Assembly (NCBI GenBank): GCA_038230975.1
Contig: JBBRMF010000132.1
Coordinates: 1 to 13,853 of the forward strand
DNA: 13,853 bases
Direction of reading: 5' to 3'
Origin: JANXVV01 sp038230975
GTDB lineage: Bacteria > Planctomycetota > Phycisphaerae > Tepidisphaerales > Tepidisphaeraceae
A model generated the notes under the pieces. The model was not told where the DNA came from and made no database searches. It saw only the letters and a program-made list of their open reading frames with translations. Positions 1 to 6,989 of the stretch are shown one piece after another. Numbering within the stretch: the stretch's first letter is position 1; each line of letters starts with the position of its first letter. The translations under genes and the position numbers were made by a program.

Positions 1-1
1 A

Positions 2-919
2 ACCACCGCCACTGCCGCCATACTTCGAGCCATCTTCCCCGAATCAGAACAGTTTGTTCATCATTCCCCTCTCCCGGCCACATTACAGTTTGCCGATGAG
101 GGTGCCGCCAATCACACCCGGCTGGCCCCTTCGCATGATTCGCCCGGAATCGAACTATTTGTTTTTGGACGGCGTGCGTTCGATCGTTCGACCGTCGAAC
201 CCCACAAATATCCGGCGCGTCAGACCTACGAAGCCTCTGCCGCCATCGCGCGTCTTCACACGATCAACCCTTCCAAAACCCTGTTCCTGCAACAACACCC
301 TGTGGCTATTGATGCCGGTGTTTTTCACAATGATGTCATCTGCGTAGGCCACCAGAACGTATTGCTCTACCATGAAATGGCTTTCATCGATTCTGATCGT
401 TCGATCAATCTACTACGCGAAATGTATCGGCGTCAGTGCGACTGCGAACTGATCACCATTCAGGCCAAGCAAGATATCATCTCACTCTCTGATGCCGTTC
501 GATCCTACCTCTTCAACAGCCAACTCGTCGGACTTCCCGACGGATCTATGTCGTTTATAGCCCCGATCGAATGTTCAGAGTGCGAAAGCGCTCGCCGGTT
601 TGTTGACGAGACCATCGCCGCCGACAACCCCATTCGGTCCGTCCACTACGTCGACCTCCGACAAAGCATGCGCAATGGCGGCGGCCCCGCCTGCCTAAGA
701 CTTCGCGTAAACCTCACCGACGGTGAACTGGCCGTCATGCACCAGAGCGTGCTGCTTACGCCTCAACTCTACTCACGGCTAACCGATTGGGTAGAACGGA
801 ATTACCGCGACCACCTTTCACCCGATGATCTGCCCGATCCTCAATTGCTCGATGAATCGCGCCGCGCTTTAGGCGAGCTAGGACAGTTGCTCGATCTTGA
901 ATCAGCATTACCCGATTGA
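2..919 (+). CDS. astB: N-succinylarginine dihydrolase (AstB), 5'-truncated by window edge
   Basis: AstB hydrolyses N2-succinylarginine to succinylornithine, CO2 and ammonia. This is step two of the arginine succinyltransferase (AST) pathway of arginine catabolism, and it acts in the cytoplasm. The frame is open from base 2, so the visible 305 residues are the C-terminal two thirds of a protein that is about 440-450 residues long in other bacteria. Recognisable AstB blocks are DEGAANHTRLAP (residues 32-43 of the visible part), YPARQTYEAS, HPVAIDAGVFHNDVI, SYLFNSQL, AADNPI, NGGGPACLRLR and DPQLL near the end. The catalytic triad known from E. coli AstB (Glu, His, Cys) maps to E33, H109 and C231, all present, so the enzyme looks intact. 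A GTG-start reading at 302 is only an internal piece of the same frame. No other ast gene is visible; any partners would lie to the left of the window. Confidence 0.96.
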   Translation, partial: TTATAAILRAIFPESEQFVHHSPLPATLQFADEGAANHTRLAPSHDSPGIELFVFGRRAFDRSTVEPHKYPARQTYEASAAIARLHTINPSKTLFLQQHPVAIDAGVFHNDVICVGHQNVLLYHEMAFIDSDRSINLLREMYRRQCDCELITIQAKQDIISLSDAVRSYLFNSQLVGLPDGSMSFIAPIECSECESARRFVDETIAADNPIRSVHYVDLRQSMRNGGGPACLRLRVNLTDGELAVMHQSVLLTPQLYSRLTDWVERNYRDHLSPDDLPDPQLLDESRRALGELGQLLDLESALPD

Positions 920-976
920 ATGTGTGGCTGCAATTTATGGAAAGACCGCGTTGAGCGTGGGAATTTGTAGGTGGGG

Positions 977-1027
977 TGGGCGTCTCGCCCTCGTTTTCTT
1001 CCGAAGGATGCACGGGCGAGACGCCCA
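977..1027. repeat. Inverted repeat, GTGGGCGTCTCGCCC type
   Basis: Perfect 14-bp arms (977-990 and 1014-1027, TGGGCGTCTCGCCC and its reverse complement) flank a 23-base loop. The wording resembles the element at 6181-6248 (GTGGGCG-TACTCGCCC), so both probably belong to one dispersed REP-like family. That is an inference from two copies. No T-run follows, so it is not a typical intrinsic terminator. Confidence 0.8.
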
Positions 1028-1141
1028 AGTACCTTTTTTCCCAAGCTCAGCGCGGACCGTTTCCCGCGACTCGACAATTACGGTCTGCGGCGCGTACCCC
1101 CTGAAACTAGAGCACTTTTCACCTTGGTAGGTCGCTTAGGT

Positions 1142-1238
1142 GTCGGGGTGCCACAGGTCGGCGTACTCGCAGACCTGTGCTTTTTTCGGTGAATGACATG
1201 CACGGGTCTCGGAGTACCTCGACTCGTGGCACCCGACC
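1142..1238. repeat. Long imperfect inverted repeat with nested hairpin
   Basis: The left arm, about 1142-1180, starts GTCGGGGTGCCAC. It is mirrored imperfectly by the right arm, about 1200-1238, which ends GTGGCACCCGAC. The arms are close to 38 bp with several mismatches. The left arm itself holds a perfect 8-bp hairpin, CACAGGTC to GACCTGTG (1152-1179), followed by a TTTTTT run at 1181-1186. The element may therefore act as a transcript end for astB on the plus strand as well as being a dispersed repeat. It shares the GTACTCG wording with the other repeats here. Confidence 0.7.
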
Positions 1239-1253
1239 AAGTTGAAAAACGCC

Positions 1254-1361
1254 TTAGACTTTCTTAAGAAGAAAGACGATCAAAAGAATCACCAGAATGG
1301 TACCCAATAGGCCGCCACCGATATAAACATAGTCCGCTAGAATGGGTAAAGCTTGCAGCAT
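1254..1361 (-). CDS. Small single-span membrane protein, 35 residues, unknown function
   Basis: This short frame starts MLQALPILADYVYIGGGLLG and continues with a strongly hydrophobic stretch (about residues 13-32), ending LLKKV. It is almost certainly one membrane-spanning helix with a GGG hinge at 15-17 and a Lys-Lys tail. By the positive-inside rule the C-terminus would face the cytoplasm. The start is backed by GGAG seven bases upstream of the ATG (AACGGAGTGTCTTTATG on the minus strand). It lies 116 bases downstream of the zinc-ribbon gene on the same strand, so it may be the last gene of that block or have its own promoter. I do not recognise the family. The clean start, ribosome site and textbook transmembrane composition argue for a real gene rather than chance. 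Confidence 0.68.
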   Translation of the reverse strand: MLQALPILADYVYIGGGLLGTILVILLIVFLLKKV

Positions 1362-1477
1362 AAAGACACTCCGTTCGTAAATCCCCCTTAATTGCTCAGC
1401 CGCCAAGCTATCACGCTTTTCTAAAGTTCGGAACGGGCAAATTTTTTACTATTTGAATCAATTTGAACTCACCAGAC

Positions 1478-3073
1478 TCAGGGTTTCGATCGCACGTGTT
1501 CTTTGAGTTTCGCCCAATATTCCCTCGCCGCTTGTTGCCTATCGGTTTGATATTGCACCGCGCTGCCAATTCCATCCCGCCACATTTGATTCCATTGTTC
1601 GAGTTGTTGATCGAACGCTGATTTTTCGTGCGGTGCATCGTAGTCCATATTTACATGCGGTAACTGGGTAAGAAGCGTTGTCTTTGGCACCTGACTAAGA
1701 TAGGCGCGGCGTATTGCTTCGGGCAGCGTATTGCCGTGCGCGCGGATGAACGCGTGAACGCCATGACGAGGACCTGGGTAATCTTCAAAGATGACATTGA
1801 TCGCATACACCGCAGACTTTGCGAACTGCGGCTGTAAGGCATAGACAAGTAGCTTTTCCAGAACCGCTGCAACTGTTTCTTCAGCCATGTTGCGCGGCGG
1901 GGCAAGTAACTGCTCCAGCGCTGCGCACTTTGCGGGTTCGGTGAATAGCTGATCAATGAAAGCGAGGCGATCGAGGTAGTCTGCCTCGGTTTCCGCGCCG
2001 CCGGTATAAAAACATTCTCGAATATGCGGAACCAGTTCCGGGCGCTCATAGACACAATCGTCCATGAACCGAAGCAATGTAGGCGTCGGAAACCGCACCC
2101 CGAGCCCCATCTGCCCTTTCACCAGTTCCAGGGCCCAGGCCTGCACCGGGCCGCGCAAATAGAGCAGGCGATAGAGCACAATCTCCGCCAGAGTAACTCG
2201 CTTGGCAAAGTTGCGCTCGAAAATCATGTTCACGCCCCATAGAGCGGCACAGGCGTAATCGATCCCTCCGCGCGTGGCCGCATAGTCGGCGCTATCCAGC
2301 AGAAGTTTAAGGCAAATGCCGCTGCCCAGACCCAATTGCCATAAAAGCGAACGCGATCCATTCTCGTCAAATGTCACCTTTTCAGCCGCGCGCATCACTG
2401 AACGTGCCAGGCGAGGATCACCGTCGCAGAGCAGCTTGCCGATATATTCTGCCAGCGGAATATCCACTTGCGCTTCGCAATGCCTCAAAGTTTCCAACAC
2501 CTGCGGCAGTAACCGAACAGCGGCCACGTTAAAATACTGCCAGCTTTCCGTGAACTCATACGCCGCCCGCACCCGATCGTCCAGATCCGTCCCCTTTACG
2601 ATCCGATGAATGATCACCTCGGTCGCCGCGAAATGTCGGCGATCTCCGTCGGTGGCGTCGCGTTCCAACGAAGTTAAATCCTCATCCACTCCCAATCGGC
2701 GAACCAGCCTCTGTTCGATCTTGCTCTCCGTCCCGCATTGCCGGCATTGGGAGATCGCCTGAGTCTGTGCAGCGCCATCGAGAAATGCTCCGCAGGTCGG
2801 GCAATGGGATTCATCCTGGGCAATTTGCGGAACGGTGTGCGACGGCTTTATCCGACGTGCGGCATCCACCGGCGCATCCAACGTTATAAATTCCGGGGCG
2901 GGCAATGGCTCGATCGTTCGCAATCGCCGTTCTACCAGCGAAGCGGCGCCGCAATAATGGCACTCAGCCAACGGTCGCCCCTCCGTCAACAACAGCGGTG
3001 CCCCGCATTCCGGGCACTGCGCTCGACCCGTATGAAACAGAGATAAATGAACAGGCTTGGAATCATGGATCAT
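1478..3073 (-). CDS. Tandem zinc-ribbon protein of unknown function, 531 residues
   Basis: The N-terminal 120 residues hold two CxxC...CxxC zinc ribbons: C20/C23/C38/C41 and C91/C94/C110/C113. The second half of each follows the same pattern (C-x-x-C-G-x-x-S-x-V/I-E-x-R-L), so they look like an internal duplication. The remaining 400 residues have no motif I recognise. They are leucine/alanine-rich and appear all-helical (helical-repeat-like), with no signal peptide or membrane segment, suggesting a cytoplasmic scaffold or regulatory protein. The ATG at 3073 has no clear Shine-Dalgarno. The gene starts 33 bases after the stop of the oxidoreductase gene, so co-transcription is likely. No enzymatic function can be given. 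The zinc binding is inferred from cysteine spacing only. Confidence 0.85.
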   Translation of the reverse strand: MIHDSKPVHLSLFHTGRAQCPECGAPLLLTEGRPLAECHYCGAASLVERRLRTIEPLPAPEFITLDAPVDAARRIKPSHTVPQIAQDESHCPTCGAFLDGAAQTQAISQCRQCGTESKIEQRLVRRLGVDEDLTSLERDATDGDRRHFAATEVIIHRIVKGTDLDDRVRAAYEFTESWQYFNVAAVRLLPQVLETLRHCEAQVDIPLAEYIGKLLCDGDPRLARSVMRAAEKVTFDENGSRSLLWQLGLGSGICLKLLLDSADYAATRGGIDYACAALWGVNMIFERNFAKRVTLAEIVLYRLLYLRGPVQAWALELVKGQMGLGVRFPTPTLLRFMDDCVYERPELVPHIRECFYTGGAETEADYLDRLAFIDQLFTEPAKCAALEQLLAPPRNMAEETVAAVLEKLLVYALQPQFAKSAVYAINVIFEDYPGPRHGVHAFIRAHGNTLPEAIRRAYLSQVPKTTLLTQLPHVNMDYDAPHEKSAFDQQLEQWNQMWRDGIGSAVQYQTDRQQAAREYWAKLKEHVRSKP

Positions 3074-3106
3074 AAATTTGAACAGTAAGTTTACGCGATC
3101 TTGAAA

Positions 3107-4153
3107 TTAGTAGACCCATTGAACAGCCGCATCGACGGACAGCGCATTGCCCGACGTCGAACTTTCCCGCGCCATATCCAGCAGTGCCATCGTCGGCAAA
3201 ACACTTTCCGCTGTCACTGCGGGCGCTGCTTCAGGGTTCGTCACAGCCCTGCCAAATTGCTCCCAGATTTGTCGTTCATTCAAACCCACCGCCGATCGGA
3301 ACACCGGTCGCGATGCACCTTGTTGGGCAGGTGTAAATTCCAACGACGCCCAAGTCTTCAAATCAAAATCCAAACTATATGGGCTTTCCGCCGATCCGCT
3401 TTGTCCGTCGATATGCCACCGCGGCAGCGGGCGCGTGGTGGTAGTGTTGATTTCAACAAGCCCCACCGCGCCATTATCGAAATCAATACATACCCGTGCA
3501 AAATCATCACAGTCGTGCGTCCAGACATTTCCACGAAGCTGAGCGAAGACACGGACCGGTTTTGCCGGATACATCAATCGCCACATCTGATCGACGAAAT
3601 TGCTTCCCCAATCATAAAGTCCCCCGCCACCGAAGCTGGCTTCATTGCGCCATCCAGGTCGGTATTCCTTGGCGGCCGGGCCCACGCAGCTCGACCATTG
3701 CCCGAGCCGACTCTCCACATTGATGATTTTTCCAAACTGACCCGACTGCACCGCCTGTCGAATCGTCAGGTAGTCAATATCCCAGCGACGATTGTGAAAC
3801 ACGCTCAATACGCGCTTGCGACTCACTGCTTCCGCGGTAAGTTGGGTAGCTGTTTTCAAGTCAAGCGTCATTGGTTTTTCGACCATCACATGCTTACCGG
3901 CCACCAACGCCTTCATCGCATGCTCAAAGTGCATCGCCGTTGGAGTGGACACAAGGATCGCTTCGATCGCGGCATCGTTCAGCAATTCATCCACGCTGGC
4001 ATACGCCTTCAGCCCACGGCTCTCGGCCATTGCACGGCGTGCGGGAATGCCATCTGCAATCGCCACCGCGCGCACACCGTCCACCGATTCAAGCCAGGCT
4101 GCATGTTCCGCCCCAATTCGACCAAACCCGATGATGCCGATGTGGACTGTCAT
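3107..4153 (-). CDS. Gfo/Idh/MocA-family NAD(P)-dependent oxidoreductase
   Basis: This family oxidises or reduces sugars, inositols and related polyols with NAD(P). The chosen start gives MTVHIGIIGFGRIG, placing the dinucleotide-binding GFGRIG at residues 9-14 of a Rossmann fold. The family's EKP motif (VEKPM, E92-K93-P94), whose lysine is catalytic, is present. A C-terminal substrate domain contains GGGGLYDWGSNFVDQ, matching the usual GG-x-x-D-x-G-x-H/N-x-x-D block. At 348 residues it has normal family length. A TTG at 4177 would add eight residues but is less likely, since the Rossmann strand begins directly after the ATG at 4153. Neither start has a good Shine-Dalgarno. The substrate cannot be told from sequence; the neighbours (stress protein, zinc-ribbon protein) do not name one. 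It lies 39 bases after the usp stop. Confidence 0.92.
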   Translation of the reverse strand: MTVHIGIIGFGRIGAEHAAWLESVDGVRAVAIADGIPARRAMAESRGLKAYASVDELLNDAAIEAILVSTPTAMHFEHAMKALVAGKHVMVEKPMTLDLKTATQLTAEAVSRKRVLSVFHNRRWDIDYLTIRQAVQSGQFGKIINVESRLGQWSSCVGPAAKEYRPGWRNEASFGGGGLYDWGSNFVDQMWRLMYPAKPVRVFAQLRGNVWTHDCDDFARVCIDFDNGAVGLVEINTTTTRPLPRWHIDGQSGSAESPYSLDFDLKTWASLEFTPAQQGASRPVFRSAVGLNERQIWEQFGRAVTNPEAAPAVTAESVLPTMALLDMARESSTSGNALSVDAAVQWVY

Positions 4154-4192
4154 GTCTGAGATTGTAACGGCAACCAAACGAATGGAAACGGT

Positions 4193-4609
4193 TCACTTCG
4201 CCCGCAGCAACAAAACCGGCACATCAATCCGATGTTGAACCCGACTCGCCGTCGTCCCGAGAAATAGATCCCCGATCAAGCGATGTCCGTGCGTGCTCAT
4301 CGCCACCAGCTCGCACCCTTTTCGCCCTACCCACTTCACGATTTCTTCAACCGGATCCCCGAACGCCAACTCCGCCTTCGCGGAAATTCCTTCGCGCTCA
4401 AACTCTTCTCGCACCCTGGCCAGGTACGCTTTGTCTTCATCAACTTCCGGGCTGATCGCATCCGGGCCGAACGTTCGCGCCGCCCAACCGTCCGCCACAT
4501 GAAGCAAAATAACCTGGCTGCCCATGATTTTCGCCAGCGACTTGATGTGTTGAATAATCGCCTGGTCCGTCGGTGTGGCGTCGAGCGTTACAAGAATGGA
4601 CTGGTACAT
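4193..4609 (-). CDS. Universal stress protein (UspA family)
   Basis: Single-domain cytoplasmic UspA-fold protein of 138 residues, a typical length. It starts MYQSILVTLDATPTD, with D10 at the usual nucleotide-contact position. Near the end it has STHGHRLIGDLFLGTTASRV. This fits the ATP-binding pattern G-x2-G-x9-G-S/T at its last two glycines (G108, G118-T119), while the first glycine is serine (S105), a common variant. It therefore probably binds ATP, though this is inferred. The start is supported by GGAG six bases before the ATG. It follows the Nramp gene by 47 bases in the same direction, so it may be induced together with metal import, linking metal supply and stress response. Confidence 0.94.
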   Translation of the reverse strand: MYQSILVTLDATPTDQAIIQHIKSLAKIMGSQVILLHVADGWAARTFGPDAISPEVDEDKAYLARVREEFEREGISAKAELAFGDPVEEIVKWVGRKGCELVAMSTHGHRLIGDLFLGTTASRVQHRIDVPVLLLRAK

Positions 4610-4656
4610 TTTTTCTCCAAACCGAGACTGCTGAAAGACCTTCGTCGAACATCATT

Positions 4657-6051
4657 CTACTCACCTCGAATCACTCGCCAAGCCTGTTTTAAGGCCTCGG
4701 GAAGACCGTAAATATCCATCGCGGTAATTGTAAGGCCACTTGTCCAACCGGCGATCAAAAGCACCCAGCCGTTGACCCATCGCCCCATTCTCAACCGCGA
4801 TGATGTGAAATGCAGCAGCGGGAACATGGCGAACGGTAACTGCAATGCCAGCACAACCTGGCTGAGATTGATCAGATCCGTCACGCTGCCTTCTCCGCGA
4901 AATCCGATGATAAGGACCGCAGGTATCACCGCAAGCAATCGCGTAATCATGCGGCGAACCCAGGGCCTTATCCGCCAGTGCATGAAACCTTCCATCACGA
5001 CCTGCCCGGCCAGCGTTCCGGTAATGGTGCTGCTTTGCCCGCTCGCCAGAAGGGCAACGGCAAACAGCGTACTTGCTACCGCCGTCCCTAAGAGCGGTGC
5101 CAACGTGAGATGCGCAATCCGGATCCAATCATTGTCAGCGTCGAAGTGAACGACTCGCCCACCCGCGACGGTGACGCTCTGTTTCCCGTAGAACACCGTT
5201 GCCGCCAGGACCAGAATGGCCGCGTTCACTAAAAACGCGATCGTCAATGCAACGACCGAATCAATCGTATTAAATCGAATCGCTTTTCGAACCGATGGCT
5301 CATCCCTCTGCAGTTTCCTAGATTGAACCAACGCCGAATGAAGATAAAGATTGTGCGGCATCACCGTTGCGCCAATTATCCCGATCGCCACCACGAGCAT
5401 TCCTTTCTCACGAAAACCCGGCGAGATTAACGCCCGCCCCATTTCCAGAAAATGAGGATGGGTTTGCGGAATGACAAAAATCTCGATGAAATAACAGACT
5501 CCGATCGTGGCGACAAAAATCCCGACGATCGCCTCGATCATCCGCATGCCCAATCCCTGCAGGGCCAGCAATAGCAAAACGTCGAACGCCGTGATGCAGA
5601 CCGCCCAGAAAATCGGAATTTTCGGAAACAGCAGATTGATAGCCACCGCACTGCCCAATACCTCTGCCAGATCGCAGGCACAAATGGCAAGTTCACACAA
5701 CAACCAATTCGGCCAGCGCGTCCAGGCCGGGTACCAGTCGCGACAGCACTGAGCCAGATCCTTGCCAGTGACCACTCCCAGCCGCGCCGACATCACCTGC
5801 AAAAAAATCGCCATCAGACTCGCCAGCCCCACCACCCACAGTAAACCATACTTAAATTGCGCGCCGGCCTGAAGATCCGTGCCCCAGTTCCCAGGGTCCA
5901 TATAGCCGACACTCACCAAAATCGCCGGCCCTACAAACGCGCGCCATTGCTTCCAAAAACCTGCCTCAAAATGCGGCACTTCCACGGAACTGTGCATACC
6001 CTCCAGCGACACATGATTGACAGGCACAACAGATGTCTGCGACTTTTCCAT
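4657..6051 (-). CDS. mntH: Nramp-family Mn2+/Fe2+ transporter (MntH-like)
   Basis: A proton-coupled importer of divalent metals, chiefly Mn2+, in the inner membrane. The two discontinuous metal-binding helices are clear: DPGNW in TM1 (D52-P53-G54-N55) and A228-x-x-M231-P-H in TM6 (GATVMPHNLYLHS). These are the Asp, Asn, Ala and Met ligand positions known from bacterial Nramp structures. The methionine favours Mn/Fe over Mg or Al transport. About eleven hydrophobic segments follow a hydrophilic N-terminal tail of roughly 35 residues. At 464 residues it is a little longer than most MntH proteins. GGAG eight bases before the ATG supports the start. It is divergent from a DtxR/MntR-type regulator at 6260, with a palindrome between them, so metal-dependent repression is likely. 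Downstream genes are closely spaced in the same direction. Confidence 0.96.
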   Translation of the reverse strand: MEKSQTSVVPVNHVSLEGMHSSVEVPHFEAGFWKQWRAFVGPAILVSVGYMDPGNWGTDLQAGAQFKYGLLWVVGLASLMAIFLQVMSARLGVVTGKDLAQCCRDWYPAWTRWPNWLLCELAICACDLAEVLGSAVAINLLFPKIPIFWAVCITAFDVLLLLALQGLGMRMIEAIVGIFVATIGVCYFIEIFVIPQTHPHFLEMGRALISPGFREKGMLVVAIGIIGATVMPHNLYLHSALVQSRKLQRDEPSVRKAIRFNTIDSVVALTIAFLVNAAILVLAATVFYGKQSVTVAGGRVVHFDADNDWIRIAHLTLAPLLGTAVASTLFAVALLASGQSSTITGTLAGQVVMEGFMHWRIRPWVRRMITRLLAVIPAVLIIGFRGEGSVTDLINLSQVVLALQLPFAMFPLLHFTSSRLRMGRWVNGWVLLIAGWTSGLTITAMDIYGLPEALKQAWRVIRGE

Positions 6052-6090
6052 ATCAACAACTCCACCACGCTCTTTTATCGGCCAATCTCG

Positions 6091-6112
6091 CTATTTTGAT
6101 TACTCAAAATAG
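6091..6112. promoter_or_regulatory. Candidate metal-regulator operator (perfect 9-4-9 palindrome)
   Basis: CTATTTTGA-TTAC-TCAAAATAG is a perfect inverted repeat with 9-bp arms and a 4-base centre. It is 39 bases upstream of the mntH ATG and overlaps a candidate mntH -10 box. DtxR/MntR regulators bind palindromes of about this size over target promoters. The position between regulator and importer makes it the natural binding site, but binding is inferred. Confidence 0.65.
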
Positions 6113-6139
6113 TATGCCGCTTATCGTCAAAGTTGTCAA
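6109..6139 (-). promoter_or_regulatory. Possible sigma70-like promoter of mntH
   Basis: On the minus strand TTGACA (6139-6134) is followed after 19 bases by TACTAT (6114-6109). The -35 matches consensus fully, the -10 matches four of six, and the spacer is two bases longer than ideal. The -10 overlaps the right arm of the palindrome, which would fit repression by steric block. Tentative. Confidence 0.35.
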
Positions 6140-6180
6140 TGGATTCTTATACGGATACAGTTGACGGCTATTTGCAGGGT

Positions 6181-6248
6181 GTAGCGTGGGCGTACTCGCC
6201 CACCGATTTGCCGAGTGACACGGATGGTGGGCGAGTGCGCCACCCTAC
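6181..6248. repeat. GC-rich inverted repeat element (GTGGGCG-TACTCGCCCACC type)
   Basis: The left arm is 6181-6204 and the right arm 6226-6248. They are reverse complements apart from three substitutions and one missing base, with a 21-base loop. The wording is close to the element at 977-1027. It lies in the leader of mntR and would form a strong hairpin close to the start codon if transcribed. Confidence 0.8.
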
Positions 6249-6259
6249 AAAACTAAAAA

Positions 6260-6922
6260 ATGGCCAGCATCACCGTTGAAAATTATCTGAAACAGCTCTA
6301 CCTGGAACAGCAGACCTCTCCCGGCGAGCTTGTTTCCATGGGTCGGCTCGCTAACGCAATGGGTGTTGTTCCCGGCACCGTCACGACCATGGTTAAAGCC
6401 CTGGCCGATTCCGGGCTCGTGGTTTACGAACCCCGAGGCGGTGTCAAACTCACCCGAGGTGGTGAGCAGCTTGCCCTCCATGTGCTTCGCCGTCACAGGC
6501 TTGTCGAATCCTTCCTCGTGAAAGTGTTGGGTTTGGACTGGTCAGAAGTTCATTCAGAAGCCGATGAGCTCGAACACGCAATCTCCGATAAGGTCCTCGA
6601 AAAAATGGACGAATACCTCGGCCGCCCCAGCGTCGATCCGCATGGCGACCCCATCCCTACGGCCAAAGGGAAACTCACCGAAACCCATCTCGACAGCCTC
6701 GCGAACTGCGAACTGGGCCGCAGCGTCCGTATCGCCCGTGTCCTCGATCAAGAACCCGCGTTCCTGCAATTCGTAGACCGCTGCGGCCTCATCCCCGGCG
6801 TCACGGTCAAAGTAGATTCCCGCGACGCACAATCCGACGCCGTCGCCGTTCGCCTCCACGGTCGCCCCACGGTGACCCTCGGAACCGTCGCCGCCGAAAA
6901 ATTACTGGTAGAAACTCTTTAG
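6260..6922 (+). CDS. mntR: DtxR/MntR-family metal-dependent transcriptional regulator
   Basis: Iron/manganese-sensing repressor with the long DtxR layout in 220 residues. An N-terminal winged helix comes first (about 1-70, recognition helix near VVPGTVTTMVKAL). A dimerisation and metal domain follows (about 75-140, RRHRLVE, then EADELEHAISD and DPHGDPIP). A C-terminal SH3/FeoA-like domain comes last (about 150-220). With DtxR numbering, the ancillary site H79, E83, H98 is complete. The primary site has E105 and H106, but D102 replaces Cys and N8 stands where DtxR has Met10 and MntR has Asp8. The ligand set thus matches neither classic type. No Shine-Dalgarno precedes the ATG; only an A-rich run does. 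It is divergent from the Nramp gene, which is its most likely target. The symbol is given by context; iron sensing is possible. Confidence 0.92.
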   Translation: MASITVENYLKQLYLEQQTSPGELVSMGRLANAMGVVPGTVTTMVKALADSGLVVYEPRGGVKLTRGGEQLALHVLRRHRLVESFLVKVLGLDWSEVHSEADELEHAISDKVLEKMDEYLGRPSVDPHGDPIPTAKGKLTETHLDSLANCELGRSVRIARVLDQEPAFLQFVDRCGLIPGVTVKVDSRDAQSDAVAVRLHGRPTVTLGTVAAEKLLVETL

Positions 6923-6989
6923 CTCTTGTCCCGTCCCCCCCGTGTACTCAAGTGGAGCGAGAAGGATTCTCGCAGTATGATCACTCACC

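Larger units (their letters stand above)
920..1253. other. Gene-free region with two repeat elements
   Basis: This gap of about 330 bases follows astB and precedes the 3' end of a small gene on the other strand. I see no credible coding sequence. The short open frames here run through palindromic repeats and show no family resemblance. Two inverted-repeat elements (977-1027 and 1142-1238) occupy much of it. Confidence 0.7.
6052..6259. other. Divergent mntH/mntR control region
   Basis: These 208 bases separate two divergent starts. The mntH-proximal half is AT-rich, with a perfect palindrome (6091-6112) and possible promoter elements. The mntR-proximal half is filled by a GC-rich inverted repeat (6181-6248) ending only 11 bases before the mntR ATG. 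Confidence 0.8.

Noticed and set aside
54..347. Open frame of 97 codons on the plus strand at the window start
   Set aside because: It is out of frame with AstB, which is open from base 2 with conserved motifs across the same bases.
3101..4159. Long open frame (352 codons) on the plus strand
   Set aside because: It lies wholly antisense to the Gfo/Idh/MocA gene, whose motifs are clear. The antisense translation is basic and histidine/arginine-rich with no family resemblance.
4154..4177. TTG start adding eight residues to the oxidoreductase
   Set aside because: The ATG at 4153 places the first Rossmann strand at the usual distance from the start, and the TTG has no ribosome site.
6957..6973. 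Short inverted repeat GCGAGA-AGGAT-TCTCGC before the BMP gene
   Set aside because: Six-base arms of this kind are expected by chance, and it has no link to a promoter or ribosome site that I can see.
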